Shown in pieces: positions 42,849 through 53,694 of a stretch of DNA of 64,000 nucleotides. The position numbers were made by a program, and so were the translations under genes. The first letter of the stretch is position 1. Every line of letters begins with the position of its first letter. Source of the DNA: Cyanodermella asteris (taxonomy: Eukaryota; Ascomycota; Lecanoromycetes; Ostropales; Stictidaceae); contig UYJD01000006.1 of the NCBI GenBank assembly GCA_900618795.1, positions 197,550 to 261,549 of the forward strand, given 5' to 3'. Below the pieces are notes generated by a model. That model was not told the DNA's origin. It worked only from the letters and a program-made list of their open reading frames with translations, and searched no databases.

Positions 42849-44993
42849 ATGAGACTCGATATCATTAGTGGCGCCCTCTTCTGGGTTGCCAGCACTGTCA
42901 ACGCCGCCTCCACATTCTCTCCTGCTAGACCACCAGCAATACCATTAGCGGTCAAATCCCCCTATCTGAGTACATGGTTACAGGCGGGTAGCGACGATGG
43001 CAATGGCGGATATCTTGCTGGAAGATGGGCACAGCATTGGGATCAGTCAACGACGGCAATGGCAGGCTTGATTCGCGTTGATGGGTCACCACATGAGTTC
43101 ATGGGCAATCCTAATGACCGGACTCCCGGTCCAAATGTCGTCAATCAGTCGGCATTCAGCTATTCTGCCACTCGCAGCGTCTTCACACAGAATGCAGGCC
43201 CCGTACAAATTAAGACGACATTCTTTTCGCCAATCTATCCGGGTGACCAGAAGAGAGCGTCTCTTGTGGCCTCGTATGTCGAGACCGAAGTCTCCTCTCT
43301 CGACGGCAAGAACCATGAAGTGCAGATATACATGGACGTTTCGGGCGGTAAGTTGGCTCTTGTGCATGCACGTGATCAATCCTGACCGACCGCAGAATGG
43401 GCTTCCGGCGATTCCAGCGCTCTGATCAAGTGGGACTATGGAACACCCACGAAGACCGGACCCAAGACCGTCTTTCACACCTTTGAACGACAGACCCAGC
43501 TTGAGTTCTCGCAGGTTGGCGATAGGGCAGAGTGGGGAACCTGGTACTGGGCTACGGACAACTCTCAGGGTCTACAGTACCAGCAGGGTCCTGATACTAC
43601 TGTCAGACAGCAGTTTATTAATAACGGAAACCTGACAAATACCAAGGACACCAATTTCCGCGCTATCAATGACAATTATCCAGTCTTTGGCCTCGCACAC
43701 GATTTAGGTTCTGTGGGCTCTACAGCGGTCAGCACCGTCTGGACAATTGGCCTTTACCAGGACTACGCCGCACATTTCATCGGCATCGGCCCGGAGACCC
43801 AACAGATCCACTCGCTTTGGACCAGCTACTTCTCTGATCCCGAGATCGCTGTTGACTTCGTCCAGCAAGACTACTCTACCGCCATCAGCTCTGGTGACTC
43901 ATGGGATTCGAAAATCGCCTCAGACTCGAAGGCTGCGGGTGGTGACGACTATGCCACTATCACCATGCTGGCCACCCGTCAAGCCTTTGGCGCAACTCAG
44001 CTTGCTGGTAACTCCAGCAAGCAGTATCTTTTCCTCAAGGAGATTTCTTCAGATGGCAACATGCAAACGGTCGATGTCATCTACCCATCCCTCCCGATTT
44101 TCCTCTACACCAACGCATCCTATGCCAAGCTCCTCCTCGATCCTCTGTTCGAAAACCAAGAAGGCGGCCATTACCCCAACAAGTACTCGATGCACGATCT
44201 CGGTTCTAGCTATCCTAACGGTACCGGCCATCCCGATGGCAACGACGAGCCGCAGCCCCTCGAAGAATGCGGAAACATGCTGGTCATGACCCTTTCTTAC
44301 GCGCAACGCACCCGCGACTACGGCTACCTGTCCAAGCACTACCCGATTCTTAAGCAATGGACTCAATACCTCGTCGAAGAAGCTCTCTACCCAGCCAATC
44401 AGATCTCAACCGACGACTTTGCCGGCGCACTCCCCAACCAAACCAATCTCGCCCTCAAGGGCATGATCGGAATCGCCTCCATGGGCCAAATCGCAAACCT
44501 GACCGGTAACAAGAACGACGCCGCCAATTTCTCCCGCATCGCAAAAGACTACATTACGACCTGGCAAACCCTCGCAATCACAAACTCCACCCCCGCACAC
44601 TCCATGCTCAACTACTCGTCCCCGCAATCGTGGTCCACGCTGTACAACCTGTACGCCGATAAGCTCGTCAACACCGGCCTGGTCCCGCAGTCCGTTTACG
44701 ATGTCACCAATGCCTTCTATCCGACCGTCTGGAACGAGTTTGGACTCCCGCTCGACTACCGTGACACACAAGCCAAGGGTGATTGGGAGATGTGGTTTGC
44801 GACCGTTGGAACCCCGGAGGTGAAGACGGGCTTGATCTCGAGGTTGGCGAAGTTTATCAACAATACGCCCACGGCGAGGCCGTTTACGGACCTGTACGAT
44901 ACGGTCACGGCGAACTGGCCGAATAACGGGAATCAGTTCAATGCTCGGCCTGTGGTGGGAGGCATGTTTGCACTGCTGGCGCTGGAGACTTGA
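42849..44993 (+). CDS. Secreted glutaminase, GtaA type
   Basis: Two exons, 42849-43347 and 43396-44993, joined 2097 nt, 698 aa; the intron is 48 bp (GTAAGT donor, CCGCAG acceptor) and the join restores VSGEWASGD. A signal peptide covers about residues 1-19 (MRLDIISGALFWVASTVNA). The mature protein has the DUF5127/DUF4965/DUF1793 arrangement of fungal extracellular glutaminases: SPYLSTWLQAG at the start, then LGSVGSTAVSTVWTIGLYQD, and in the (alpha/alpha)6 part KYSMHDLGSSYPNGTGHPDG, PLEECGNMLVMTLSYAQ and a conserved RPVVGGMFALLAL end. Several NxS/T sites are present. It should release ammonia from glutamine outside the cell. The name is from family resemblance; some members of this fold may act on other substrates. 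Confidence 0.9.
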
Positions 44994-46017
44994 GCTGTCC
45001 GTTGAGCGAGCAAGGAGGCAACTTTGGCGTTTATTCTGATTCAGAGTATTGATGAATGAGGATCTGACAGTCGTGTATACATGGTTGGATTGAGAGAGGT
45101 CTTGCTAGCGTGCCCGATCGGATCACGTAAATGTTTACGGACGGTAGCACACACGAGAGATTTGGACGAGTTACGATCGATGATGTGCGACGCCGATGAT
45201 GGATGGCGCCCTTACAGACGCAATGCCCATCAGCGCCAATACAAACAGAAGTATTACAATCGATGCTCAGCCGGTCATGTACGGTACAGTGTAGCTCTCA
45301 AAGTGAAGTAGTAATCAATAAGCTGAGTGGCACATAACCACTAGCTTACGTCAACTCGCCTTACCGGATACCTATTGAAACGTTGGAACTCGGATATCGC
45401 ACAACATGCCTCAACATACAGCAGAACAATACCTCTCACAGATACTCGATAATGTCTCGAGATTCGTCTTGTTCGATCACCGGCATAAACGCGACTACGA
45501 CGCGAGGTTCGAAAACGGTAAAGTCCCGATTCGAGAGCTCGGGCCACGTTTCGAACCCAACTCAGGACACACACACACACACACACACACTTCGAGTCGA
45601 CGTCACGATCGTGATTTGTTTTTCAATCCCCCGTGTCTCGAACAATAATCGCGATCCGCAATCGCAAAATGTCCTTTTCCCAGCCATCGGATTGTGATCG
45701 AGACGGGATCATGTCTCTGAACGGCCTCGAGACGGGGGCGCTGGTTCGACCGGGCGGAAAGGCTCCTACATACTATGATGCTTGCATTTGTGGTTGGCGA
45801 TGTCATAGACTGGTGCCAGCTTTGTTGTATTTTGCTTCATGTACCGATTGTCGTAACTCTCCATTCTATATGTTCACGTTACCGTCTGAGATCTGTGCTA
45901 CATTACATTCCTAAGTTACTAGTATTCCATACAAGTCTGCATCGCCCGTTTTATCCCCCCAAATTCATCCAAGTGCTTTCGCCAGCCCCATTCACCCCAA
46001 CCCCCACTCCGTCCAAA
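44994..46017. other. Intergenic with an AC microsatellite
   Basis: About 1 kb between the glutaminase and the DUF2945 gene. It holds an (AC)12 run and otherwise nothing recognised. The frame of the next gene is open from 45775 but only leader-like before 46018. Confidence 0.5.
45567..45590. repeat. (AC)12 microsatellite
   Basis: Twelve uninterrupted AC units in non-coding sequence. Confidence 0.9.
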
Positions 46018-47046
46018 ATGCCCCCGAAGGAAAAATACACCGACCCCAAACTCCGCGAAGAAATCAAGTCAGAAATCAAAGCCTCGGACAAAGGCGGCGC
46101 ACCCGGCCAATGGTCCGCCCGCAAAGCGCAAATGACGGCCTCGGAGTACAAGAAGCGCGGCGGCGACTACAACAACAACAACCAGAGCAAGGAAGAAGGC
46201 CAGGACGAGAGCCAAAAGAACCTCGAGAAGTGGGGCGAAGAGGATTGGCAGACCAAGGAGGGATCCGGCGATGCGAAGAAGTCGGATGGCGGGAGAGAGA
46301 GGTATTTGCCCAAGAAGGCGTGGGAGAAGATGAGGGAGGGGGAGAAGGAGGAGACGGAACGGGTGAAGGAGGAAGGGGGGAAGGAAGGGAGGCAGTTTGT
46401 GGGGAATACGGAGAAGGCGAGGGATAGTAGGAAGGAGGTGACGGAGGATGAGGACGAGGACGAGGAGAAGAAGGAGAAAGGAAACGATCGGAAGGGTGAG
46501 AGTGAAAAGGGCTCACCCAAGCAGACCAAGAAAGGTACCGGGAAGAAGGCCGAAAAGTCCGAATCCGAAGACGAACTCGCCCAACCCGACGGTACCGAAG
46601 ACGACTCGGAAGAACATCACAGCACCGACGAGCAAGCCTCCGACCCGGAGAAAGACGACAGCGGATACGACTCGGCGTCGAGAGCGAAAGAAGCCGACGA
46701 AGCCACGGCCGGCCAAAAGCGCGGCCGGAACACCAAAGACACGGGCAAGCAAGACACCAAAAAGCAGAAGAAGAACAACAACAGGCAAACCATGGGGAGC
46801 AAGCACGACAGCACCGACGAGCCAGCTCGGCAAGGTTCGGCGACCCGTCTGCCCGACGAGGGCCAGCGAGTCAGCTGGAAAGCGATGCCGGGCTGGGTTC
46901 ACGGGGTTCTGGAAAGGGTCGTCACGAGTAGTACCAAGATTGAGGGGAAGAGCGTCAAGGCTAGTGAGGATGATCCCAGGTTCGTGCTCAAGGCCGATGG
47001 TGGGAAGATTTGTGTTCATAAGCCTGAGACGTGTTATTACGATTAG
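46018..47046 (+). CDS. HVA1-TUDOR (DUF2945) domain protein
   Basis: 342 aa, no intron, from the ATG in AAAATGCC at 46018. The N-terminal part (about 1-60) has a short conserved block (YTDPKLREEIKSEIKASDKG, GQWSARKAQMTASEYKKRGG) seen in fungal DUF5872-like proteins. Residues about 60-275 are very rich in Lys, Glu, Asp and Ser and surely disordered. The C-terminus (about 280-342) is the hypervirulence-associated TUDOR domain: GQRVSWKAMPGWVHGVLERV, then DDPRFVLKADGGKICVHKPE. Such domains occur in fungi and bacteria, often in small basic or charged proteins. The molecular role is not established, and the name does not show that this fungus is a pathogen. A long GA-rich purine run underlies the acidic repeats at 46.27-46.48 kb. 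Confidence 0.82.
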   Translation: MPPKEKYTDPKLREEIKSEIKASDKGGAPGQWSARKAQMTASEYKKRGGDYNNNNQSKEEGQDESQKNLEKWGEEDWQTKEGSGDAKKSDGGRERYLPKKAWEKMREGEKEETERVKEEGGKEGRQFVGNTEKARDSRKEVTEDEDEDEEKKEKGNDRKGESEKGSPKQTKKGTGKKAEKSESEDELAQPDGTEDDSEEHHSTDEQASDPEKDDSGYDSASRAKEADEATAGQKRGRNTKDTGKQDTKKQKKNNNRQTMGSKHDSTDEPARQGSATRLPDEGQRVSWKAMPGWVHGVLERVVTSSTKIEGKSVKASEDDPRFVLKADGGKICVHKPETCYYD

Positions 47047-47572
47047 ACCTCGGGTTTGACTTGCACTGTACTATTGTTGTTGGGCTGAGCGTTGTTTATG
47101 ATACGCATATTTGCCTTGGTCTGGTTGATATCGGGTCTGCTAATGCATCACCGTCGTCGGCATCACACATCGTCCATCGTGTTTTGTTCAAGTCTCGCAT
47201 ACATGCTATCTTCTTTTCGTCTTCAAAACTTGGAGCCATGTGTGGTAGTGTACAGCACCCTTCTGACACGGCAGGTAGTCTCTTTTCCCGTAACGACTCC
47301 TGTCAACCCACCACGGAACGGACGCTCGGCGTGTACACCATACGGTCAGTTAGGCCCGCATCTTTCACGGTCAAATCACTGCAATAGGTGCATTTGAATG
47401 CAATACCACGTTCCATTCAAGCTAGCCACTATCTAAGCGTATCCGAGGCATCCGGGAAAACCCTCGATGGGAATAAAAACCCGAAAACCTCTTCCAACCT
47501 AAAAGAGCGTCGAGTGGCCAGTGATTCCATACACGTGCTTCGCCAGCCTGATTTGATATCATCGGGCTTGCT
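47047..47572. other. Convergent intergenic region
   Basis: 3' flanks of the DUF2945 gene and the small cysteine-rich gene. No ORF of interest. Confidence 0.5.
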
Positions 47573-47800
47573 TTACCGGCAAGTACCAGAGGGGGCACCG
47601 GCCTGTACAAGGCAGAAGCCTGAGCAGCAGGGTGGGTTGCTGTTGACGGTCTGATGGTTTCATTCGTCAGTAAGACCTTCTTCGAAGAGGTGTTGAGGGG
47701 AAGCACTCACGCAGATGTTGCCGTTGGGCAGGCATGACTGGGCAGCAGCCTGGACCGCGAAGGCGGCGAGAGCGGCGTAGAAGTAGCTGGAGAACTGCAT
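47573..47800 (-). CDS. Small secreted cysteine-rich protein, knottin-like
   Basis: Two exons on the minus strand, 47800-47711 and 47650-47573, joined 168 nt, 55 aa. The intron is 60 bp with a GTGAGT donor and CATCAG acceptor. A signal peptide fills residues 1-21 (MQFSSYFYAALAAFAVQAAAQ). The 34-residue mature peptide has six cysteines spaced C-x6-C-x7-CC-x3-C-x10-C, the order and spacing of inhibitor-cystine-knot peptides. A TATAAAAG box lies 100-110 bp upstream of the ATG. Possible roles are a plant- or microbe-directed effector, an antimicrobial peptide or an inhibitor; nothing in the sequence decides. The signal peptide, intron, frame and cysteine pattern together make a real gene likely, although it is below usual size cut-offs. 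Confidence 0.78.
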
Positions 47801-47902
47801 GTTGAAGGCTTGGAAATTTGGAAGATTGGGCTTTTGGTTTTTGGCTGGTTGCTTGATGTGTCGAGGGTGCTCAAGACCTGAACTCGACGGGTTTCCTGGA
47901 TG

Positions 47903-47910
47903 CTTTTATA
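47903..47910 (-). promoter_or_regulatory. TATA box of the knottin-like gene
   Basis: TATAAAAG on the minus strand, about 105 bp upstream of the ATG at 47800. The spacing suits a fungal core promoter. Confidence 0.55.
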
Positions 47911-48120
47911 CGCATCCTGAGTCTCTGCGCAGAGGCTGATTTGGCTGGGAGAAGGCTGAGATTGCGAAGCGGTGAACTCTGCGAAGCATTAGAATAGGCA
48001 AAAGTTTGACGAGGAAGGACCGGGCGTGGATACTTGGTCAGACGCTATGACCGAGGAGGCACGATCGTCGCTCACGCTGATGATTGTGATGCACATCTGA
48101 TGTTGGCTTCCTGGTTGTGC

Positions 48121-48663
48121 TCAGAAGTTCAATGTCACGAAAACATCAGCCTCGAGGCTCGACGAGAGGGGCACCACGACTTCAGTTAGCCTGATGAACG
48201 GAGGAGCCCCATCTCGTGTCAGTGTCCAGCCCCCAGCTATCGTCGACGGCGTTGCAACTGCTCGTTCAAGATTCCCCGCTCGATTCGTGCGGGATATCGT
48301 CAAATACCGAAGCCGATCATCGACTTGGGCGCCCCAAAGGCCGGACAGTCTTCGGTGGAGGCCATGGAAACGGAGCTCCAAAGCAAGGACATCGTCATCA
48401 TCAGCACCTTGTGCTTTGGTCCTGAGAAAGCAGAATCCGGCTGACCGGTGTGAGAGTGTATCTGACATTATCCGGATATCAATACCAGATTGTGACGACA
48501 ATGCGAGCCAAGCATCCGGTCTCGCATCACAGCCAGCCATCTCTCGATCGTTGAGCGAGAATGTGAACCGTTCCAACGACGAGAGAAAAAGGCATAATGC
48601 TTCCGCCGAGCTGACCACCGCTGTAGACGGTCCTTGAGGTTGGGGACATCGCATTGTTTCCAC
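48121..48663 (-). CDS. Doubtful hypothetical ORF
   Basis: 180 codons without intron, starting METMRCPQPQG and ending in a beta-rich stretch (FIRLTEVVVPLSSSLEADVF). An open frame of 147 codons lies on the other strand over the same bases, so composition alone could explain it. A separate minus-strand ORF (48727-48527) overlaps the 5' end in another frame and has a reasonable N-terminus, so a shifted or spliced gene is possible. No domain recognised. Confidence 0.25.
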   Translation of the reverse strand: METMRCPQPQGPSTAVVSSAEALCLFLSSLERFTFSLNDREMAGCDARPDAWLALSSQSGIDIRIMSDTLSHRSAGFCFLRTKAQGADDDDVLALELRFHGLHRRLSGLWGAQVDDRLRYLTISRTNRAGNLERAVATPSTIAGGWTLTRDGAPPFIRLTEVVVPLSSSLEADVFVTLNF

Positions 48664-50688
48664 CTAAGGGCTGCACAGCCGATCCATGAGGCTCTGCAGC
48701 AGCCTCCGGCTTGACTCGGCTCGACATGATATTGCTGAATGAAGTCTAGAGCCGCACACCGTCGCTCAAGGCCCCTCTTGGCTGTGGGGTAGTTACCTGA
48801 ATCGTCTTAATACATGCGTGTGCTCGCACTGACGTTTCAGAACCGGCATGTCATCTGCAGATTGTTCTTAGTCTCACCGAGGATCGCTTACATGCGCAGC
48901 TATCACTCCCAAATCGGCAGCGTAAGCAGCTTGTGGTAAAAGTGCGGTGAAGGGTACTGAGAGTGATGCACCCGAAACGAACGAACATGAATGGTTCACA
49001 AACAAATGAAGCCAATGTTGAAGACGGGCATGACAGAGACTATGCGGCCGTTTGTAGTGATAGCAGGTCAGATAGGATGATGAAAATGAACTGAACTTGA
49101 CTCCGGTGGCTTGAGAAACGGCTCGGTTGGACTTCAAGGGACGTCGGCAGCATTACGACCCATGGTCTGACAGGGACCTCTCTGCTTACCTCGTGGCCGC
49201 CAGCCGAGAACAGCGAAGTATAGAGCTCCGCTCTGCCGTCGCGCAAGCTTTTGAGCAGAAATGATGTACAAGGCTGTAATCACTTGGCGTCAATCAAGAT
49301 AAAACAGCTCGCGATTTGACATTTTGATGTTGCCCCACCGGCGTCAATCGCTGGCGCACTTTTGACGGCGGTGCCATTATTCCCACAGCGGACTTCACCT
49401 CGTGTGCCATTCATCGTGGGTGCATGTAGAGGAGTCTTGGAGTGCTTTGGGTCGGCGGAGAGGGGTCAGTCGGAGTTGGTGTGGAGGGGCCGACCTTGGC
49501 CGTACTACTACTACAGCAGCAGCAGCGAGATAGGCCCCCGATTCGTCCGAAGAAGGCAATTTTGTTGATGGCAAAGCTTTGTCTCTCCGAAAAGTGCGAG
49601 CTCCACTGGCTCACGGTGTTTAGCATGCTGCCATCAAGGCCTCCCCGGCCCGGAGCCCCAGTCAGTGCCGTCACTCGCTCGAGAATTGACTTTTAAAAGC
49701 ATTGTAAGGTCAGGTAGGCGATGACTCCCTGCCAGCGAGCACAACAGTAAGACGTGCTCAGATATTCGTGTCAGCAAGCACTTCCTCAAGTGACTGGCCC
49801 ACGGCAGGACTTGACATCTACAACCTTCGTGTCTTCATGCGGTAAGAGATCGTCCAAATACATCAAAGAAGGAATGCAGACTTCCTCGGACCACGAGGCT
49901 GGTGTAGGCGTCCTCCTTTCTAGCCACTGTTAAGTGCGGAAGGACAGAGTCAGGCAAATGATTGCAGCTGTCCAAACTTGCAGTACATGTCCGCCAAGTC
50001 CGCCTGACGAGAGCCGCAATCGTGCGACCGGGATTGGGGCAAAGCAGAGATATTCGGATAGTAGTTAGTGCAGCATACGTGCTCGGTCATCGTCAAAAAA
50101 CGTTGCAAGTGCAATAAGGTAAAGTCGTTGTCGCGCGGCTTCTAAGAGCACGGTATTTGCACTTCTCCGGATGACGATCCCCAATCTTTTGGAAGCGCGT
50201 CATTTTGTGACGCAAACTTTGTCAGAGGTTCGCATATATTTCTAGACTCTGTTTCTCCACGAGGTTCCCCAGAGTCGCAGCTCGGTTCGCTCGGCCGAGG
50301 TGAAGCTAACCATGGTTGGCACATTGGCACCGAGAGTCCGCATCGTGGAGACCTCAACTCTTGTTTCTTCATCTCGATAGCGAAAGTGACCGAAATGCCG
50401 TAACTCGAATAACCTGGGCGCTCAATGGCACAGAGTGACGTCGAAGTCGCGAATTGTATGGTTGCCGTCGTGTAATGACAGCCCGGCTGAGCAATCGAGA
50501 AGCACAAGACAGCCAAGATGCAGCTCGGTAATGCGACATGAACGTGGTCGCATGTGGCCGAAGAGAGACCTACATATGCAAGCTTCAAAGACATCTTCCA
50601 ATCCAGAACAACACAAACCAGTACTTCACCAAACAATTCCATCAAACCAGCTCTTCAGAAAAGAGGCTCACCATCCGTTTCATCAACC

Positions 50689-51153
50689 ATGTCCGACACC
50701 TCTGAACCCAAAGAACTCTCGGCCTTAATCTTCGGCCTCGACAGCGTCTGCGCCCCCAAATACAATCCCGCCAACATCGACCTCTCAAGGCTTTTCCTCG
50801 GCCTCAAGACTTCCGAGCACACGCTGCGGAGCACCGGCGTCGTCAACCCGCGCTTCTACTACTGCAACATCGACCTCCCCGACGACGTCGAGAGCCTGAA
50901 GCGCACAATTCGCGAAGGTGACTCGGAGCGCGGTGGTAAGCCCTGGGATACGATCGGCATCGGTTTCGGCGTGAGAGGCAACCGGGACCTGACGCCGTTC
51001 TTCGAGGAGATGATGAATTATGCGGTGAGGGAGGGACGCGGTGCGGTTTTGACGTTTACGGGACGGGCGGATGAGCATTTGGAGAGTCTGGCGAGGAATT
51101 GGCCGCATATGAGGAGGTTTTTGCCGGTTGAGAAGAGGGAGTGGATGCGTTGA
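50689..51153 (+). CDS. Small protein of an uncharacterised fungal family
   Basis: 154 aa, no intron, from the ATG at 50689; the open frame before it (to 50554) lacks family sequence. The core IGIGFGVRGNRDLTPFFEEM resembles a motif I recall from many small unnamed fungal proteins and some bacterial ones: a Gly-rich strand, Arg-Gly-Asn, then an acidic/aromatic helix. The N-terminal part (LIFGLDSVCAPKYNPANIDL) and VVNPRFYYCNIDLPDD complete a compact alpha/beta protein. No signal peptide or TM segment. Function unknown; family recall is from memory and should be treated as tentative. Confidence 0.7.
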   Translation: MSDTSEPKELSALIFGLDSVCAPKYNPANIDLSRLFLGLKTSEHTLRSTGVVNPRFYYCNIDLPDDVESLKRTIREGDSERGGKPWDTIGIGFGVRGNRDLTPFFEEMMNYAVREGRGAVLTFTGRADEHLESLARNWPHMRRFLPVEKREWMR

Positions 51154-53575
51154 TGTGAGTTGAAATTGCGAATCTGAATCTGATGGTCTTGTTTCTCTGC
51201 CACTGACGGCCTTGATCAACTCTCTTTGCTTCTCTTCTGCTTGGTCCTCCGTCTGCTCCAATTGGGCATGAGGGAGATAATTGTGTATCCTTGAATGCTC
51301 TCAGACTTCGCTTCGGCCCTCGTCGCTTCGGCCCGTCAAATTTTGTGTTGGCTTGAGCAAGCGGCAGGGTTTTGTTTTCGTTCCATGTCCGGACATGGAT
51401 CCTGCAGCGACGCCTCGCAGCGCCAATCTGAACCTCTTATGGCTACATTGGTCAAATTAACATGATAGCCGTTGCGATGTGATACAGTCAGGCGCAGACT
51501 TCATTGGTGAATGGGGCAGTCCGCTGGGTCTGCGGAGGTGGCAGTCGTAGCCCACATCTCAACGCATCGTTTCAATCGATACAAGGCTCGAGATCAAGCA
51601 TCGTGAGCAGGCGATGGAGGCGGTGTATGAGTGCAGGGCAATAAAGTAGCAGAACTCCTGGGGTAAACCCTGCGATTTTGAATGCTACAGCGCTATATCG
51701 TCCAGCCTCTGTTTTCGTTGGAATCAAGCTGCATGGAGCAAGGATGACGGGAATCAACATATCGTGATCACAATTCATCATTGCCCCAAGGCTACGTGAA
51801 TCTCAGGGTTCGTCCACGGGGCATTTCCCCCTGGCTAGATGGCAAATGAGGCTCCATATTAACGTTGATGGTATCAGTACAGACCAGGAGCCCTGGCCAG
51901 GAACATAGATTAGGGCCGCTTGGATCGACCGGGCATTTTGAAAGAGACGAAAACGGAATGGGTCATGCCATCAGTTCTTGAATGGCCCGCGTGTGAATCT
52001 CAGGATCAGAATAGTGTCCCGAAGTGTTGCTCCTAACAACGGCAAACTCAATATAAAGCCAAAATGGGGCGTACTCAGAAGTCCATACAAATTCCTGTGG
52101 CTTCGCCTTTCGATACCGCTGTTCAGACAAAATTGAGGCATATCAGAGCCCTTCACATGGGGCATAGGCATTCGCTGTCCATAAGAAAAGCTTATATATC
52201 CATGCTAACCACAAGACAGAAGAGAAATAGCACTCACGCTGGTACATCGCCTCTGCCACTGGTCAGAACCGGCGATTGTTGCCTCCAAATCGAAGTAGTG
52301 AGTTCACGTTGGCAAAGCTTCGTCGTAGCACATGCAAGCTGACAGTGGATGTCCAGTCAGAGCATCCGTCCCTCCCGCCCTACTGCGGATATCCCGACTT
52401 CGCATCCTATTGTTTGGGTCCGGAAGCGCCGTGTGGAAGTGAGGCGCTTACTTGTGTGCGTGAGACATGGCGCATACTGCATGTATGAGAAAGCTGCAGG
52501 TCTGACATCGGCCGTTGGATGAATCATACGTCTCGTCATTGGCCGGTGGATGCCAGCAGCCGCTCGCCTGGCAAATCTGACGTGTTGGGCGTTGGAGAGC
52601 GCTTTGTTCAGATGCCCGTATCCGTCTCATAGTCTGACATCCTGCATATTGTGGCTTGCACTACAGACCGCCTCTGATGCTTTCGGTTCGCGATGACAGT
52701 CTTGACAGTATTGTCAGCCTTGAAAGTTGTCGAACAACAATAGATCGACGAATCCCTATCTATCGTTCAAGTGCTACACAAGGGGTTTGAAGACGTCGTG
52801 AGACTACTGCGAGCCAAGAGGGTTTCTCGAAGCCTTTTCTGGGGCAAGACAGAGTCTTTTAGCTTGGCTAACGGGATGCTTTACATAAACTTCGAGAGTG
52901 TTTGGCTCGATGATCCCGGACGCACTCGTCAAACACGCAGACTAATCCAACTACGGTGAGCCAATAGCCAGCCGCCGGGCCGGCTTCGCGAAACCCACAA
53001 CGAACAACGCGAACAAACGCGGAAACGGAAAGGAACGCGCCTTGATGCCAGACTGCCAGGATGCAGATCACTGTGTTGGTGGATTCCCGCGCATAGACGG
53101 CACGGGCATGGGCACCGAGTGGGAAACAGCTCTCGCCATGCTGCAACTGGACCCGCTCCGCTCGTGAGACTAGCTGCCCAAGGTTCGGTCTTGTATCCTC
53201 CAAAAGTCTAGCATTTTCAGACTTCTTTTGGTCCTCAAGTACCAGCAAGCCAAACGTGTCAGCTTGCCACTTGAGCCTACCATTTCCGGGCTCGCTCGGG
53301 CACAATTCTGTTCGAGTTGGCGAGGACGGTCGCTGTTGCTTCCTGGTCGCTCGTGGAGGCCCAGCTAAAGAGTGTTTTCAGCGTCGGCTTGTGTGGACAC
53401 GCAGATGGCACAACGTATCCTTGAGGCACAGTCGAGCTGTTGATAAGTCTACGAGGCTCAGAAGCCTGTCTGCGACGCGTGGTGCATGTCAAAGAGCTTC
53501 GATCACATGATGACGGGGATCTCTGTATTGGAGACCCCAAGTATCGAACTGAGTGGGTCGGTATTTTCGGTGTTT

Positions 53576-53694
53576 TGTTATACTGCGTGTAAATTACTCG
53601 CCTGTTTTAGGTTAGCGCGCCCCTGAGCAATCAAGGGTCTACAAAACCCTCACGCGGGGTTCTAACCTCGTTTTAATCAATCAATACTGTTCGA
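53576..53694. mobile_element. Possible solo-LTR fragment (fossil), very tentative
   Basis: The stretch starts TGTTATACTGCG and ends near AATCAATCAATACTGTT, reminiscent of the ends of short fungal Ty1/copia LTRs. It is unlike its surroundings and contains a strong inverted-repeat structure. No internal element sequence lies next to it and I could not establish a target duplication, so the family and even the nature of the element are uncertain. Confidence 0.2.
53609..53668. repeat. Nested inverted repeat (hairpin-forming)
   Basis: AGGTTAG (53609-53615) pairs with CTAACCT (53662-53668), CCCC (53620-53623) with GGGG (53656-53659), and AGGGT (53634-53638) with ACCCT (53646-53650) around a 7-base loop. 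The three stems are co-linear and nested. This could be the folded part of a non-coding RNA or of a transposable element end. Confidence 0.6.

Larger units (their letters stand above)
47801..50688. other. 2.9-kb intergenic region
   Basis: Starts with the promoter of the small cysteine-rich gene. Apart from the doubtful ORF at 48121-48663 and short trinucleotide runs (ACT, then CAG) near 49500-49530, I recognise nothing. Confidence 0.4.

Noticed and set aside
45540-45560. tRNA T-arm (TTCGAA motif)
   Set aside because: The flanking bases do not pair as a T stem and no cloverleaf can be drawn.
52868-53305. 145-codon minus-strand ORF
   Set aside because: No recognisable domain, no promoter element, and similar ORFs occur by chance at this GC content.
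53590-53690. tRNA gene
   Set aside because: GGGGTTCTAACC looks like a T-arm, but there is no fitting A box, acceptor stem or anticodon arm; the pairing is the nested hairpin listed instead.
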